Below, in pieces: positions 53,028-61,638 of a stretch of 64,000 nt of DNA. How positions within the stretch are numbered: the first letter of the stretch is position 1; each line of letters opens with the position of its first letter. The stretch lies in contig JBGPWL010000009.1 of assembly GCA_041492185.1 (NCBI GenBank), positions 16,592 through 80,591 of the forward strand, written 5' to 3'. Source of the DNA: JAOAPY01 sp041492185 (lineage in GTDB: Bacteria > Acidobacteriota > Blastocatellia > Pyrinomonadales > Pyrinomonadaceae). Made by a program: the position numbers and the translations under genes. The notes under the pieces were generated by a model that saw only the letters and a list, made by a program, of their open reading frames with translations, made no database searches and was not told the origin of the DNA.

Positions 53028-53092
53028 AGGCAGCAAGCAGAAGGCAATAGGCAGTTTGATTTTTCCTGCCGACTGCCTCCTGCTCCTGCCGT
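53028..53092. repeat. AGGCAGN heptamers with complementary CTGCCNN copies
   Basis: AGGCAGC, AAGCAGA, AGGCAAT and AGGCAGT (53028-53055) face CTGCCGA, CTGCCTC, CTGCTCC and TGCCGTC (53066-53092). Both halves keep 7-nt phase. The hairpin lies in the short gap between the kinase and regulator genes. Confidence 0.85.
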
Positions 53093-55342
53093 CTATGCAG
53101 TAACCACCGGCATCTCGACAATGAACTTCGCGCCGCGCGGATAGTTTGTTTCCGCGCGAATTCTCCCGCGATGTTCCAGGATAATCCGCTGCACGATTGC
53201 CAAACCCAGACCCGTGCCCGTCCCACGAGTCGAGAAGTATGGTTGAAACAGTCGGCGAAAATCCGTCGGTGGAATGCCGTGACCGGTGTCTGCGACTTCG
53301 GCAATCAGCAGACTGCGTTCAAGATCGTGCGCGGTCGAGATCGTGATCAGACGCTCTCCTTCCTGATCGACTAACGCGTCAACCGCGTTGTCGATCAGGT
53401 TAACGAAAACGCGGCGCAGTTGCTCAGAGTCAAGCATCGCAGCGGGCAACGCCTGGTCCAGCTTCGTCTCAATTTTCACGCCGTCGTGCCGGTCTTCATA
53501 CAAAGCAACCGCGTGTCGTACCACTTCGTTTAGATCGCCGGCCTCAAGCCGCGCCAGCGGCAGTCTGGCAAAGCGCGAGAACTCATCGACCATGGCCTTC
53601 AGTCCGGCAACTTCCCGGGCGATCGTTTCCGTGCATTCGTCTATGACGTTGCCAACGCGCGCCTCGTCCGCTGTGTCCGGCCTACCGTTGCCGCCGCTCG
53701 GTTCGCCATTTGAGCCGAGGCGATGAAAGCTTTTCGCGATCCGCTCCGCGGAAAGCTGGATCGGCGTCAAGGGGTTCTTGATCTCGTGGGCCATCCGACG
53801 CGCGACCTCGCTCCAGGCCGCGGCGCGCTGGGCGTTGAGCAATTCCGAGAGATCTTCAATCACGAGCACCACACCGCGACCTCCTCCCGGCGATCCACGC
53901 AAAGCAGTGGCGGTCAGCGCGACGGGAAGCGGGCCGCCGTCCTGCGACGCGCCGCGAGCGAGCTGGGTCTGTTCAGTTGCGTGTCCAATTCGACGGGCGC
54001 GCCGCAGCAACTGGCTTAGCACTGCGCGATCATCGGCGCCGATCAATTCGTCGAGTGTGGCGTTGCCACTTGGCAGACCTTTCAGCAAAAGGATTTGCGC
54101 CGCCGCGGCATTGATGGTGGTCACGCGATTGTTCTCGTCAAGCGAGATGACACCCGTCGAAAGTGATTCCAGCACCGTCTCGATGTAGTTGCGCCGCTCT
54201 TCGAGGGCGAGATTTTTTTCTCGCAACTCAGTTGCGCCGGCCTCAATGCGCGTCCGGTTCTCCTCAAGCTGCGTCGTCATTTGGTTAAACGAATGGGCCA
54301 ATAGGGCCAACTCATCTTCAGCAAATGTCTTCACGCGGTGAGAAAGATTGCCGCGCGCAATCTCGTTCGATGCTTCAGCCAATGCTTTGATTGGCGTCGC
54401 AATGCCGCGCGCCAGGTAAATCGCCACCCAGCTTGAAACAAACAGCAGAATCAACGTCAACAGTCCAAGGGTCGATAGTCCGAGCCACCTGACCTTCCTC
54501 TGCCTGCGGACCAGATTCTGATACTCGCTCTGCGAGCCGGTTATCTTGTCGTTCAGATCTGTTTCACTGCGCTTCGCTGGTGAGATCAGTAAACTCTGAT
54601 TTTGCGAAAGCGGAACGGCGATCACATCAAAGCCTTTGCCATCGGCGAGACTGTCGCCAATGTCTCCGCCGGCCTGACGCGCTTTGTCGAGCAACTTTTC
54701 CAAAGCCGCTCGGTCGTTGTCCGGCAAATTGGCCTCGCTTTTCATTTTTACCTCGCCCTGCCGCGTCACGACCTCAACCGCGGACAGGTGGCCCGCGACG
54801 ATCATCTGATCCATTGTCTGTGGCCAGGCCGCCTCAGGCTGCTTGTTGAGCAGCACCGCGACCAGCGCACCCGTATCGCGAAGGTTGCGCATTTCAGTGG
54901 CCAGTGTTTCGCGTTGGATGCCGCGCGCTTCACTCACCGCGCTTTGCGTCGCGTTGTTGAACCATTTCTCAAGCGAGCGATTCAAAAACAGATATGAGAA
55001 CACGGCCATCGCGGTGATGGGCAAGAAACTGATGGCGATGAAATAAACCAGCAGACGCGTTTTGATCTTCGAGCCGAGTTCCCGTTCGCGGCGCTCGCGG
55101 CGCAATTTCAAAATGCTGCGGATGAAGATGAACGAAAAAACAACAAACGCGACGAAGTTCAGCGTCGACAGCGCGTAAAGCACCAACGTGTCCGACGCCG
55201 TGTCCGGCTTAATGAGTTTCCAAAGCCAGAGTTGCTGCGATGCGATCACCGAGAGCAGGAGAATGACGACTCCGCCAAACACCCAGGGCACCCAGCGCCG
55301 TCGGCGCGGTTTATCTCGTTCAGTGTTCGATGTTTTGCTCAT
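53093..55342 (-). CDS. ntrY: NtrY-like membrane sensor histidine kinase
   Basis: About 749 aa from ATG 55342. Two N-terminal helices, a further pair around residues 85-115, an extracytoplasmic sensor of about 170 residues, one helix (LGLSTLGLLTLILLFVSSWVAIYLA), HAMP, PAS (about residues 385-480), phospho-His in HEIKNPLTPIQLSAERI, and N/G boxes (VNLIDNAVDAL, DTGHGIP, GTGTGLGLAIVQ). It is the cognate partner of the sigma-54 regulator downstream. GTG 55366 is a weaker start. Confidence 0.93.
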   Translation of the reverse strand: MSKTSNTERDKPRRRRWVPWVFGGVVILLLSVIASQQLWLWKLIKPDTASDTLVLYALSTLNFVAFVVFSFIFIRSILKLRRERRERELGSKIKTRLLVYFIAISFLPITAMAVFSYLFLNRSLEKWFNNATQSAVSEARGIQRETLATEMRNLRDTGALVAVLLNKQPEAAWPQTMDQMIVAGHLSAVEVVTRQGEVKMKSEANLPDNDRAALEKLLDKARQAGGDIGDSLADGKGFDVIAVPLSQNQSLLISPAKRSETDLNDKITGSQSEYQNLVRRQRKVRWLGLSTLGLLTLILLFVSSWVAIYLARGIATPIKALAEASNEIARGNLSHRVKTFAEDELALLAHSFNQMTTQLEENRTRIEAGATELREKNLALEERRNYIETVLESLSTGVISLDENNRVTTINAAAAQILLLKGLPSGNATLDELIGADDRAVLSQLLRRARRIGHATEQTQLARGASQDGGPLPVALTATALRGSPGGGRGVVLVIEDLSELLNAQRAAAWSEVARRMAHEIKNPLTPIQLSAERIAKSFHRLGSNGEPSGGNGRPDTADEARVGNVIDECTETIAREVAGLKAMVDEFSRFARLPLARLEAGDLNEVVRHAVALYEDRHDGVKIETKLDQALPAAMLDSEQLRRVFVNLIDNAVDALVDQEGERLITISTAHDLERSLLIAEVADTGHGIPPTDFRRLFQPYFSTRGTGTGLGLAIVQRIILEHRGRIRAETNYPRGAKFIVEMPVVTA

Positions 55343-55730
55343 GAAACTCGTTCGAAAGTTTACCACAGCACCCGATCCACACGCGGCCTACGACTACAAG
55401 CGTCGCCAGGGGAGCCCTTGCTCACCAACCAGGCAGACCAATGACGAAATCGCGCAGCAAAAACGCAAACGCGTACAAAAGATCTTCAGCCGGCTGAAGA
55501 CGCTAGTCGTGCTGAAAAAGAGGGTTTCACTGCCTTGGATTCTCTGCCTGAATATTTCTTACAGACTGCGTAAATCCTTATTGACATGAGCGACTGACCG
55601 GAATATCGTTCCCGCGCGTTTCACCGTTAACCTGCTGACGAGAGCCTTCCCTTGTCCGTCTCAAACACAGTCGGCGGGCTGCTGAAACGATTCCAGAGGG
55701 AAGGCCATAACTGGTTAGAGGAGGTCTAGG
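55343..55730. other. Divergent region between ntrY and the 55.7-57.6 kb cluster
   Basis: 388 bases. Contains the promoter at 55581-55609. The remaining sequence, including the ntrY promoter, shows no clear site. Confidence 0.5.
55581..55609 (+). promoter_or_regulatory. Probable sigma-70 promoter of the three-gene membrane cluster
   Basis: TTGACA (55581-55586), exact 17-bp spacer, TATCGT (55604-55609). The predicted start is about 115 nt before the ATG at 55731. Confidence 0.65.
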
Positions 55731-56105
55731 ATGGGCACTCTGTCCACGATCCTGCGCTACGAAATGTCCTTCTTGCTGATGGGCCTCGGTGTGATTATCG
55801 CTTACCGGCTGCTGACTGGACAGATAAATACCAGGGGTTTATTGCGCGATAAGGTCGGCGGGCGGCGATTGAGCCCGGGCCGTTTACAGATGCTCATCGT
55901 CACGTTGTTCATGGCGATCTACTTAGTGGTGGAGGTGTGCCAGACCCAAAAACTCCCGAGCGTCCCGCACGAGTATCTTTTGGCGCTGGGCGGAAGCCAT
56001 CTCTTTTATCTCGGAGGAAAGGTCTACGGACTACTGGCGGGCAAGCTCGAAGTTGCCGCAAGCAGAATAGTGGAAAGGTCCACGAAGACAGTGAACGGAG
56101 GATGA
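55731..56105 (+). CDS. Small membrane protein A of an uncharacterised cluster
   Basis: 124 aa, three predicted membrane helices (about residues 13-30, 54-70 and 84-103). After helix 1 comes LSPGRLQMLIVTLFMAIYLVV, then LPSVPHEYLLALGGSHLFYLGG. This central part aligns with the next protein. AGGAGG upstream is near ideal. The arrangement recalls widespread small membrane proteins with an SxSRxQ helix and a LLALxGIS-type motif whose function is unknown. That comparison is from memory. Confidence 0.82.
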   Translation: MGTLSTILRYEMSFLLMGLGVIIAYRLLTGQINTRGLLRDKVGGRRLSPGRLQMLIVTLFMAIYLVVEVCQTQKLPSVPHEYLLALGGSHLFYLGGKVYGLLAGKLEVAASRIVERSTKTVNGG

Positions 56106-56109
56106 ACGA

Positions 56110-56526
56110 ATGACAAAGTACGAGTTACTTGGCCTGGTGATCGGATGGATACTCACCATTGTCATCAGTCTGGTGTTATTGAAGATTGTGTGGAAGATCT
56201 GGGCGGACGAAATCGACCTTACTTTCCTTATCAGCGACGAACTGGGATATGCGAGCCTCTCGCGTTTCCAGATGCTCCTCTTCACGTTTGTCATTGCAAT
56301 GAGTCTATTTTATCTCATTGTGATTAAGTCGGACTTCCCGGCTCTCCCCAAGGAGATACTCGCCTTGCTTGGGATTAGCGGAGGTTCCTACGTCCTTTCC
56401 AAGGGCATCCAGGCCAGCAGGGACGTTGGCATAACAGAGGCAACTGGGGGGAAGCCGCCCAAAGAAGCCTCCGACAGACCCACGAGCACGCCGCAAAACG
56501 AAGGCGCTGACTCAAACGAATCCTAA
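56110..56526 (+). CDS. Small membrane protein B, related to A
   Basis: 138 aa with three helices (about residues 5-27, 53-72 and 78-96) and a charged, disordered C-tail. It shares the core SLSRFQMLLFTFVIAMSL with A's LSPGRLQMLIVTLFMAIYL, and LPKEILALLGISGGSYVLSKG with LPSVPHEYLLALGGSHLFYLG. So the pair arose by duplication or belongs to one family. GGAGGATGAACGA provides the ribosome site; only four bases separate the genes. Confidence 0.82.
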   Translation: MTKYELLGLVIGWILTIVISLVLLKIVWKIWADEIDLTFLISDELGYASLSRFQMLLFTFVIAMSLFYLIVIKSDFPALPKEILALLGISGGSYVLSKGIQASRDVGITEATGGKPPKEASDRPTSTPQNEGADSNES

Positions 56527-56692
56527 ATTCGTTAGTCGTCTCGTCGCAGCTGAAGCGTCGCTCGTGAGCATTTTCTGATGCGGGTTGGCTCGGCACCTTA
56601 GCTGTGGCAAGACTCTTTCATTCTTCGATCTCTGTGGTTGCCATTTGGAGAGATCGGGCAGTCCTTTAAGTAATGATGCAAGGAGGCCACTC

Positions 56693-57622
56693 ATGAGCAC
56701 ACAGCCGGAACCGAAAAGGAAACGTGTAACCAAAACCAGGAGAACTGGAAGCGATGCATTGCGGAACAGTTTGCCTGGCATCGCCCTCGTCCTTGCGTCG
56801 GTGCTGCCCTCGGCCTTGAGTCCCTCACCAGGAGGGAAGCCTCCAGGCGCTGCCAAACCGGCACACAAAGCTGCCCCGGCTTTTAAAGCTGGTTGCAAAC
56901 TTCCGTTTGACAAAATCAAGACGGAAGGCCTGGAGATCGATGCAAGATGCAGCGAGGATGGTATTGCCGCCGTCGACGATACAAAAACCCGGCTGGAAAT
57001 GAATGCGAAAAACAACTTCTGCGCTGATGGACCCAACACACCTATCACCTACGAGGATCTTAAGAATTTGCAAACGACATCGGAAGACATGGGTCTCAAA
57101 AAAACGCTGAAGACGAGTAGAGCGAGTCTCTCTCGTATTTTCAAGTCAGCTGCGGGGAACCAAATCGGGGAAGGTAGTCTCGTACAATTGGTCGCGTTTG
57201 TTGGGCGTGCTAAGAACTCGAACAAGGGAACCGGCGAAATTGTGAATTGTAAGTTGCCTGCCGTCGAGGAGAACGATATCCATATTGAACTAACGATCGA
57301 TCGAACAGACGACGATCCATGTAATAGTGTTAGTGCTGAGATGTCACCGCACTTTCGTCCGGAAGCCTGGAATGAACTGGTAAATTTGAAACTCGAAAGA
57401 CCGGTGCGCATCACGGGACAGCTTTTCTTTGATAACAGCCATGCACCGTGCCACGATAACGTTCGGCCCACTCCGAACAGGATTTCAGTTTGGGAGATTC
57501 ATCCCGTTTACCAATTCGAGATCTGTAAAGATAAAACATTGGCTGCGTGCGACGTGCGAAAAGATTCGCAATGGATTCCGCTGGATCAATGGCACAGCGG
57601 GGACGAGGAAACTGAACCGTAA
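56693..57622 (+). CDS. Exported Cys-rich protein of the three-gene cluster
   Basis: 309 aa from ATG 56693, with AAGGAGG seven bases upstream; the frame extends back to 56585 without support. A basic start (PKRKRVTKTRRTG) leads to one hydrophobic segment (LPGIALVLASVLPSAL). The rest has eight cysteines and a beta-rich C-terminal half with VQLVAFVGRAKN, VRITGQLFFDNSH and SVWEIHPVYQFEI, which looks like an OB-type fold. I recall WEIHP-containing unannotated secreted proteins. No catalytic motif seen. Confidence 0.8.
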   Translation: MSTQPEPKRKRVTKTRRTGSDALRNSLPGIALVLASVLPSALSPSPGGKPPGAAKPAHKAAPAFKAGCKLPFDKIKTEGLEIDARCSEDGIAAVDDTKTRLEMNAKNNFCADGPNTPITYEDLKNLQTTSEDMGLKKTLKTSRASLSRIFKSAAGNQIGEGSLVQLVAFVGRAKNSNKGTGEIVNCKLPAVEENDIHIELTIDRTDDDPCNSVSAEMSPHFRPEAWNELVNLKLERPVRITGQLFFDNSHAPCHDNVRPTPNRISVWEIHPVYQFEICKDKTLAACDVRKDSQWIPLDQWHSGDEETEP

Positions 57623-57950
57623 CGATCAGACGGTGACAAATCGCCTACACAAAAGCCGACTGAGCTTCACGGTGAATGTTTCCATTCGTTGCCTCGGCTG
57701 ACAACATTTGAGCCTTACCCGTTGAATCGCTTCGCTTGGCTTTAGCCAGTCAGTCGATCTGGAATTCGAGAACCACTTCGTGCGGCGCATCCCTTCTTAT
57801 TTTCCGTATCGCTCCCTAACGCTTCACGGCTGCCCATGTTCGGCCCTTTGCTGTCCGTCCAGACGTTCCCTAATCCGGGCCGCATCGTTTAGAATGCCCG
57901 CGCATTTGCTCTCCTCTTAATTTCGATAATCGAAAGCGACGATCACTTTG
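57623..57950. other. Gene-free region before the CPBP protease
   Basis: 328 bases without a gene. The only structure noted is a palindrome, TTTCGAT-A-ATCGAAA, at 57921-57935, fifteen bases before the next ATG, which could be an operator. Confidence 0.4.
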
Positions 57951-58895
57951 ATGGAGGCCAACTCTCTCTTTTTGAATCAAGCCGGCCGGCTGCGCAGCGG
58001 TTGGCGTCTCGGCATCTTTACGATCATTCTCTTCGTGCTGACATTCCTTATGACCTCGCTGGTGCGCGTGGTTTATGTTCTCGCTTTGTGGGCTCACGCG
58101 AACGACGTGCTCAGGGATCGCGTCCAGGATCTGGCGTTTCGGATTCTGCTGCTCGCGTCAGCCGCGCTGGCGGGATGGATCTGCAATCGCTGGCTCGAAG
58201 GTTTGCCCTGGCGCGCGTTCGGTTTGTCATTTCACGCAAACTGGCTGCGAGATCTTTGTGTGGGTTCGCTGATTGGTGTTGCCTCACTCACGCTTGCGGC
58301 TTTGATTGCGTTCGCGGCTGGAGGGCTCCGGTTCGCGCCGGCTGTTAAGGGGATGTACTTAGGAGTGTTGCAGACGCTGCTGGCGACCGCGTTGCTTTTC
58401 ATCGTGGCGGCGTTGGCCGAAGAGTCATTGTTTCGTGGTTATCCTCTGCAGACGCTGAATCGCGCTGGATTGATGTGGCTCGCGGTTCTCCTCACCTCAG
58501 TTCCTTTCGCGATCATTCATTTGCGCAACCCAAACGCCACGATGTACTCGTCGATCAACACGGGACTGGCCGGAGTTTGGTTGGCTGCTGCTTATTTGCG
58601 AACGCGCAGCTTGTGGTTTCCGCTGGGAGTTCACTGGGCGTGGAACTGGGCGCAAGGTTCAATCTTCGGATCGCCAGTCAGCGGGATAACTAATTTGGCT
58701 GCGCATCCGCTGCTGCGCGCAAGCGATCATGGTCCGGCGTGGCTGACCGGCGGCATCTACGGTTTGGAAGGTGGAATAGCCTGCACAGTAGCGCTTGTGC
58801 TTTCGACGCTTTTCATCTGGCGCACGCGTCTCGTATCGGCCACGGCTGAAATGAAGATGCTGACGTCGCACGAGAACCCGGTGAAACCAAAGTGA
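57951..58895 (+). CDS. CPBP-family intramembrane metalloprotease
   Basis: 314 aa, eight or so membrane helices. Catalytic motifs: EESLFRGYPLQTL (Glu-Glu-x-x-x-Arg), FAIIHLRNPN (His), and HWAWNWAQG (His). These match the CAAX prenyl protease/bacteriocin-processing family. ATG 57951 chosen over TTG 57948. No visible ribosome site; a possible operator lies upstream. Substrate unknown. Confidence 0.93.
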   Translation: MEANSLFLNQAGRLRSGWRLGIFTIILFVLTFLMTSLVRVVYVLALWAHANDVLRDRVQDLAFRILLLASAALAGWICNRWLEGLPWRAFGLSFHANWLRDLCVGSLIGVASLTLAALIAFAAGGLRFAPAVKGMYLGVLQTLLATALLFIVAALAEESLFRGYPLQTLNRAGLMWLAVLLTSVPFAIIHLRNPNATMYSSINTGLAGVWLAAAYLRTRSLWFPLGVHWAWNWAQGSIFGSPVSGITNLAAHPLLRASDHGPAWLTGGIYGLEGGIACTVALVLSTLFIWRTRLVSATAEMKMLTSHENPVKPK

Positions 58896-58964
58896 GTTAC
58901 TCGCTGCTTCAAACAACGGACAGGATAGAACTGTAACGCGCCGCAGCGGCACTATCTATTCTTC

Positions 58965-60371
58965 CTATTCTTCAGCTCTACTGAAAACCAACACCGGCCT
59001 GCCGCTTGGTACGGATTTTGGTACGAGCTTTCGCAGATTCTCCGAGCCGGCGCGTCGGTCGAGCAGACCATTCCTAACAAAATCGAGCAACTGACTAAAC
59101 TCTTCATTTGTCAGATACGTTGGATACGCGACCAGCGGGTCGAGTCGTGCGAGCACCGGCGCCATCGGCCCGATCGGGCCTCGCAAATCTGAAGCGACAC
59201 CAGCCGCCGTCGGGTTGTAGCTATTGACGGATGCAACTACGTCGAGGTGGTGCCTGATCGCATCTTCCAGCCGGGTGAACGCTCCGTTATGAAAGAAGGT
59301 TGGCTGCAACGCGACATTGCGGATCGGCGACGTGCGGAATTTGTAGCGATCGTTCGTGTTGCCGGTTATCTGCTCCAACCCGAAGTCTTCGTTCTGCCCG
59401 GGACCATCAAACGTCACATTACCAACTGCCGGAGCGATCTGGGGCACGCCGATCACATGTTGGGTGAAATCGCTGAACATCTCATTCGCTTGTCCAGAGA
59501 CCTTGTGGCACTCGACGCAGCCCGCTCTGCCAAAAAAGAGCAGCGCCCCCTTTTTCTGATCGTTGGTCAGCGCGTTCTTCTGGCCACGCGCATATTGATC
59601 GATGGGAGCGTTGGCGAATACCAAACTGAATTCGAACTCCGCAATGGCTTTGCCGAACATATCAAAATTGATTGGTGCGCCGTTCTTCACTTCCGGGAAC
59701 ACTTGCCCAAACAGTTTTCTGTATGCCTCGACGGCATTCAAACGGTTGAGCACCTCGGCGCGAATGGCAAAGTTGTCTCCTGGAAAAGTAAAGCCAGCCA
59801 CCTCGACACGCTCGGTTGGAGGAATGAACGCCTGCGCATCGAGCAATTGGGGCAGGTATGAAAGGCTCACCCCTTCCGGCGGCGGAAAAATAAATCCCGC
59901 GGTGTTATCAAAAGGGTCCCCCGAGAGCGACGCAAAGCGGGAGTTCCACATCAGGTTCGGAAAGAACGCCGCGTTTGCCGCCATCGGTGTACGTCGTTGG
60001 TTGCGCGGGCCAGTGCGGTGTGGTCCTACGATCCCATTGTTATCAATGCCGATTGCTATGGACTGAGTATCACCGAATGCATTCGTCGGCGAGTGACAAC
60101 CGCCACAAGTATTGTCATGGTTCAGGCCGCCGATGGTGTCGAACCAGAGCATGCGTCCGAGGTTCGCAAGGCGGTTGTCCAGATGACGGCCCAGCCGCTT
60201 CTCGAGTGTCGATTCGATTTTGCCTGTGAAGCCAAGTTGTTGCAATCGCGCCGTTAGCTCTTGATCCAAAGGATGGCGATCAGCTTTGGCGGAAGGCTGC
60301 GAAACAATCATCACGACGATGACAGCCACCAGCACCAGAATTACCAGAACTCTGATTCTCTGCACACGCAT
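58965..60371 (-). CDS. Di-heme cytochrome c peroxidase / MauG-like protein
   Basis: 468 aa. Signal or anchor segment RIRVLVILVLVAVIVVMIV, then two CxxCH heme sites (Cys89-His93, CGGCH; Cys285-His289, CVECH), the usual spacing for this family. Other marks: LGRMLWFDTIGG, RRTPMAANAAF and FRTSPIRNVALQPTFFHNG. It would reduce peroxide or oxidise a partner protein in the periplasm. GGGGGGG upstream of ATG 60371 is the ribosome site. Confidence 0.93.
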   Translation of the reverse strand: MRVQRIRVLVILVLVAVIVVMIVSQPSAKADRHPLDQELTARLQQLGFTGKIESTLEKRLGRHLDNRLANLGRMLWFDTIGGLNHDNTCGGCHSPTNAFGDTQSIAIGIDNNGIVGPHRTGPRNQRRTPMAANAAFFPNLMWNSRFASLSGDPFDNTAGFIFPPPEGVSLSYLPQLLDAQAFIPPTERVEVAGFTFPGDNFAIRAEVLNRLNAVEAYRKLFGQVFPEVKNGAPINFDMFGKAIAEFEFSLVFANAPIDQYARGQKNALTNDQKKGALLFFGRAGCVECHKVSGQANEMFSDFTQHVIGVPQIAPAVGNVTFDGPGQNEDFGLEQITGNTNDRYKFRTSPIRNVALQPTFFHNGAFTRLEDAIRHHLDVVASVNSYNPTAAGVASDLRGPIGPMAPVLARLDPLVAYPTYLTNEEFSQLLDFVRNGLLDRRAGSENLRKLVPKSVPSGRPVLVFSRAEE

Positions 60372-60669
60372 GGGAAGACCCCCCCTTTTTACAAACCCAC
60401 GAAGTAGAGAACAAAATCCGAGTGGCTGGCCGAATTTGGACTTTTCTCCATTCGAACCGCGGCGCGCTCTTTTATGGTGTGGTGACGAACTCTAGTGAAC
60501 CGAAAGAAACATGGACGGTACAAACAATGCCCCCAGAGAAGCGCTCAGGGTCAGGCACATTTTAGACCGACGTCTAACGCAGCTCTCGAACACTCAGACG
60601 CGAATATTAGACACCTAGCTCTCCGGGAAGATTGGGATCGCGATCTGTAATACCCCAACCGCCAACCAC
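60372..60669. other. Gene-free region upstream of the di-heme peroxidase
   Basis: 298 bases that should hold the peroxidase promoter. No consensus hexamers or repeats were recognised. Confidence 0.4.
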
Positions 60670-61185
60670 CTAAATCGGATCGCAGTTAAACGCATCACCA
60701 TGCATGCTAATAATGCGTGTATGCCATGGGAAGACGTCATCGGCGCTATCGATTGTCCCCGCGATGACAAAGGTCACGTGCATCTTGGCACTTCCTCTGC
60801 CGTTCAGGTCGAAGCGATCAGTCATCCTGATCGGCCGCGGAAATCCACCGCCGGGTGGTATGTCGATGCTAAAGTGGTTATCGTAGTCGAAGAAATAAAT
60901 CTTGAAGTGGTTATCAAGCGCGACTCCGAAAGCAGTGTCGTGTATGTTCTGATGAGTAACTCCATCCTGTCTCACCCTGGTTTCGGTTACATCAAAAAGT
61001 TCGCCGAAACCCTCAACCGTTACTCCGGGCGGAAGTTCGGCGCATGGCGGACCGAAGGGGATGAAGAAATGGACCGGAAAATGCTCCCGCGTCACGGTTG
61101 AGGGTGCCGCCGTTGCTGCTACTGCTGATGAACTTGCCAATGCGGTAGCAAGCACTGCCAAAACTGCAATTCGCCAGAATTTCAT
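60670..61185 (-). CDS. Small secreted protein of unknown function
   Basis: 171 aa from ATG 61185 (GAGGAGG six bases upstream); the longer frame to 61311 is rejected. Signal peptide ends near VAATA. The mature protein is beta-rich, FPVHFFIPFGPPCAEL, IYFFDYDNHFSIDIPPGGGFP and GSAKMHVTFVIAG. Two cysteines. No domain recognised. Confidence 0.8.
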   Translation of the reverse strand: MKFWRIAVLAVLATALASSSAVAATAAPSTVTREHFPVHFFIPFGPPCAELPPGVTVEGFGELFDVTETRVRQDGVTHQNIHDTAFGVALDNHFKIYFFDYDNHFSIDIPPGGGFPRPIRMTDRFDLNGRGSAKMHVTFVIAGTIDSADDVFPWHTRIISMHGDAFNCDPI

Positions 61186-61638
61186 TTGGATCCTCCTCTT
61201 GGGATACTCGATTGGATTGTAGTCGCTCAGGAAGCTTCTTGAGTTCAGGATGGGATTGACAGTTACTTGAATGACTTCGCGACTGCCTTTCCTCTGGGAG
61301 CCCTTACTCAAGAAAGACTACCTGGTCTCCTTCACTAAGTGGCTAGCCGGATTCTCAGCGGCCAGTTGGGTCGCGGGAATCCTGGGTAGGCTGGACGAGA
61401 GCCGCACTCTTGAACAGTCAGTAAACTCGCGAAAGCGGGCGCCATAATAGTGCGGGTTCGGGGCTTAGTCAATACTTCTTCATCGCCCGTTCATCGACGG
61501 CCGGGACGTGGCCTTGAGAAAGGCAAACACACCCGGCGCCTTCTAATTCAGAACGGGCAACGAACTGGCGGATTAAGCGCGGGTTCGTTGCCCGTTCTGC
61601 AAGTACTTCTGCCTACGACTCGCGGTCGGTCCCCGAAA
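61186..61638. other. Gene-free region with a perfect inverted repeat
   Basis: 453 bases. Contains the repeat at 61549-61599 and the leader of the secreted protein gene. Nothing else recognised. Confidence 0.45.
61549..61599 (-). terminator. Perfect 17-bp inverted repeat after the DUF6345-like gene
   Basis: CAGAACGGGCAACGAAC at 61549-61565 pairs exactly with 61583-61599, with a 17-nt loop. It lies 40 bp past the stop of the DUF6345-like gene. No U-run follows on the minus strand, so it may be a repeat rather than a terminator. Confidence 0.5.

Noticed and set aside
56585..56692. 36-residue upstream extension of the exported Cys-rich protein
   Set aside because: ATG 56693 has an ideal AAGGAGG site and leads straight into an export signal.
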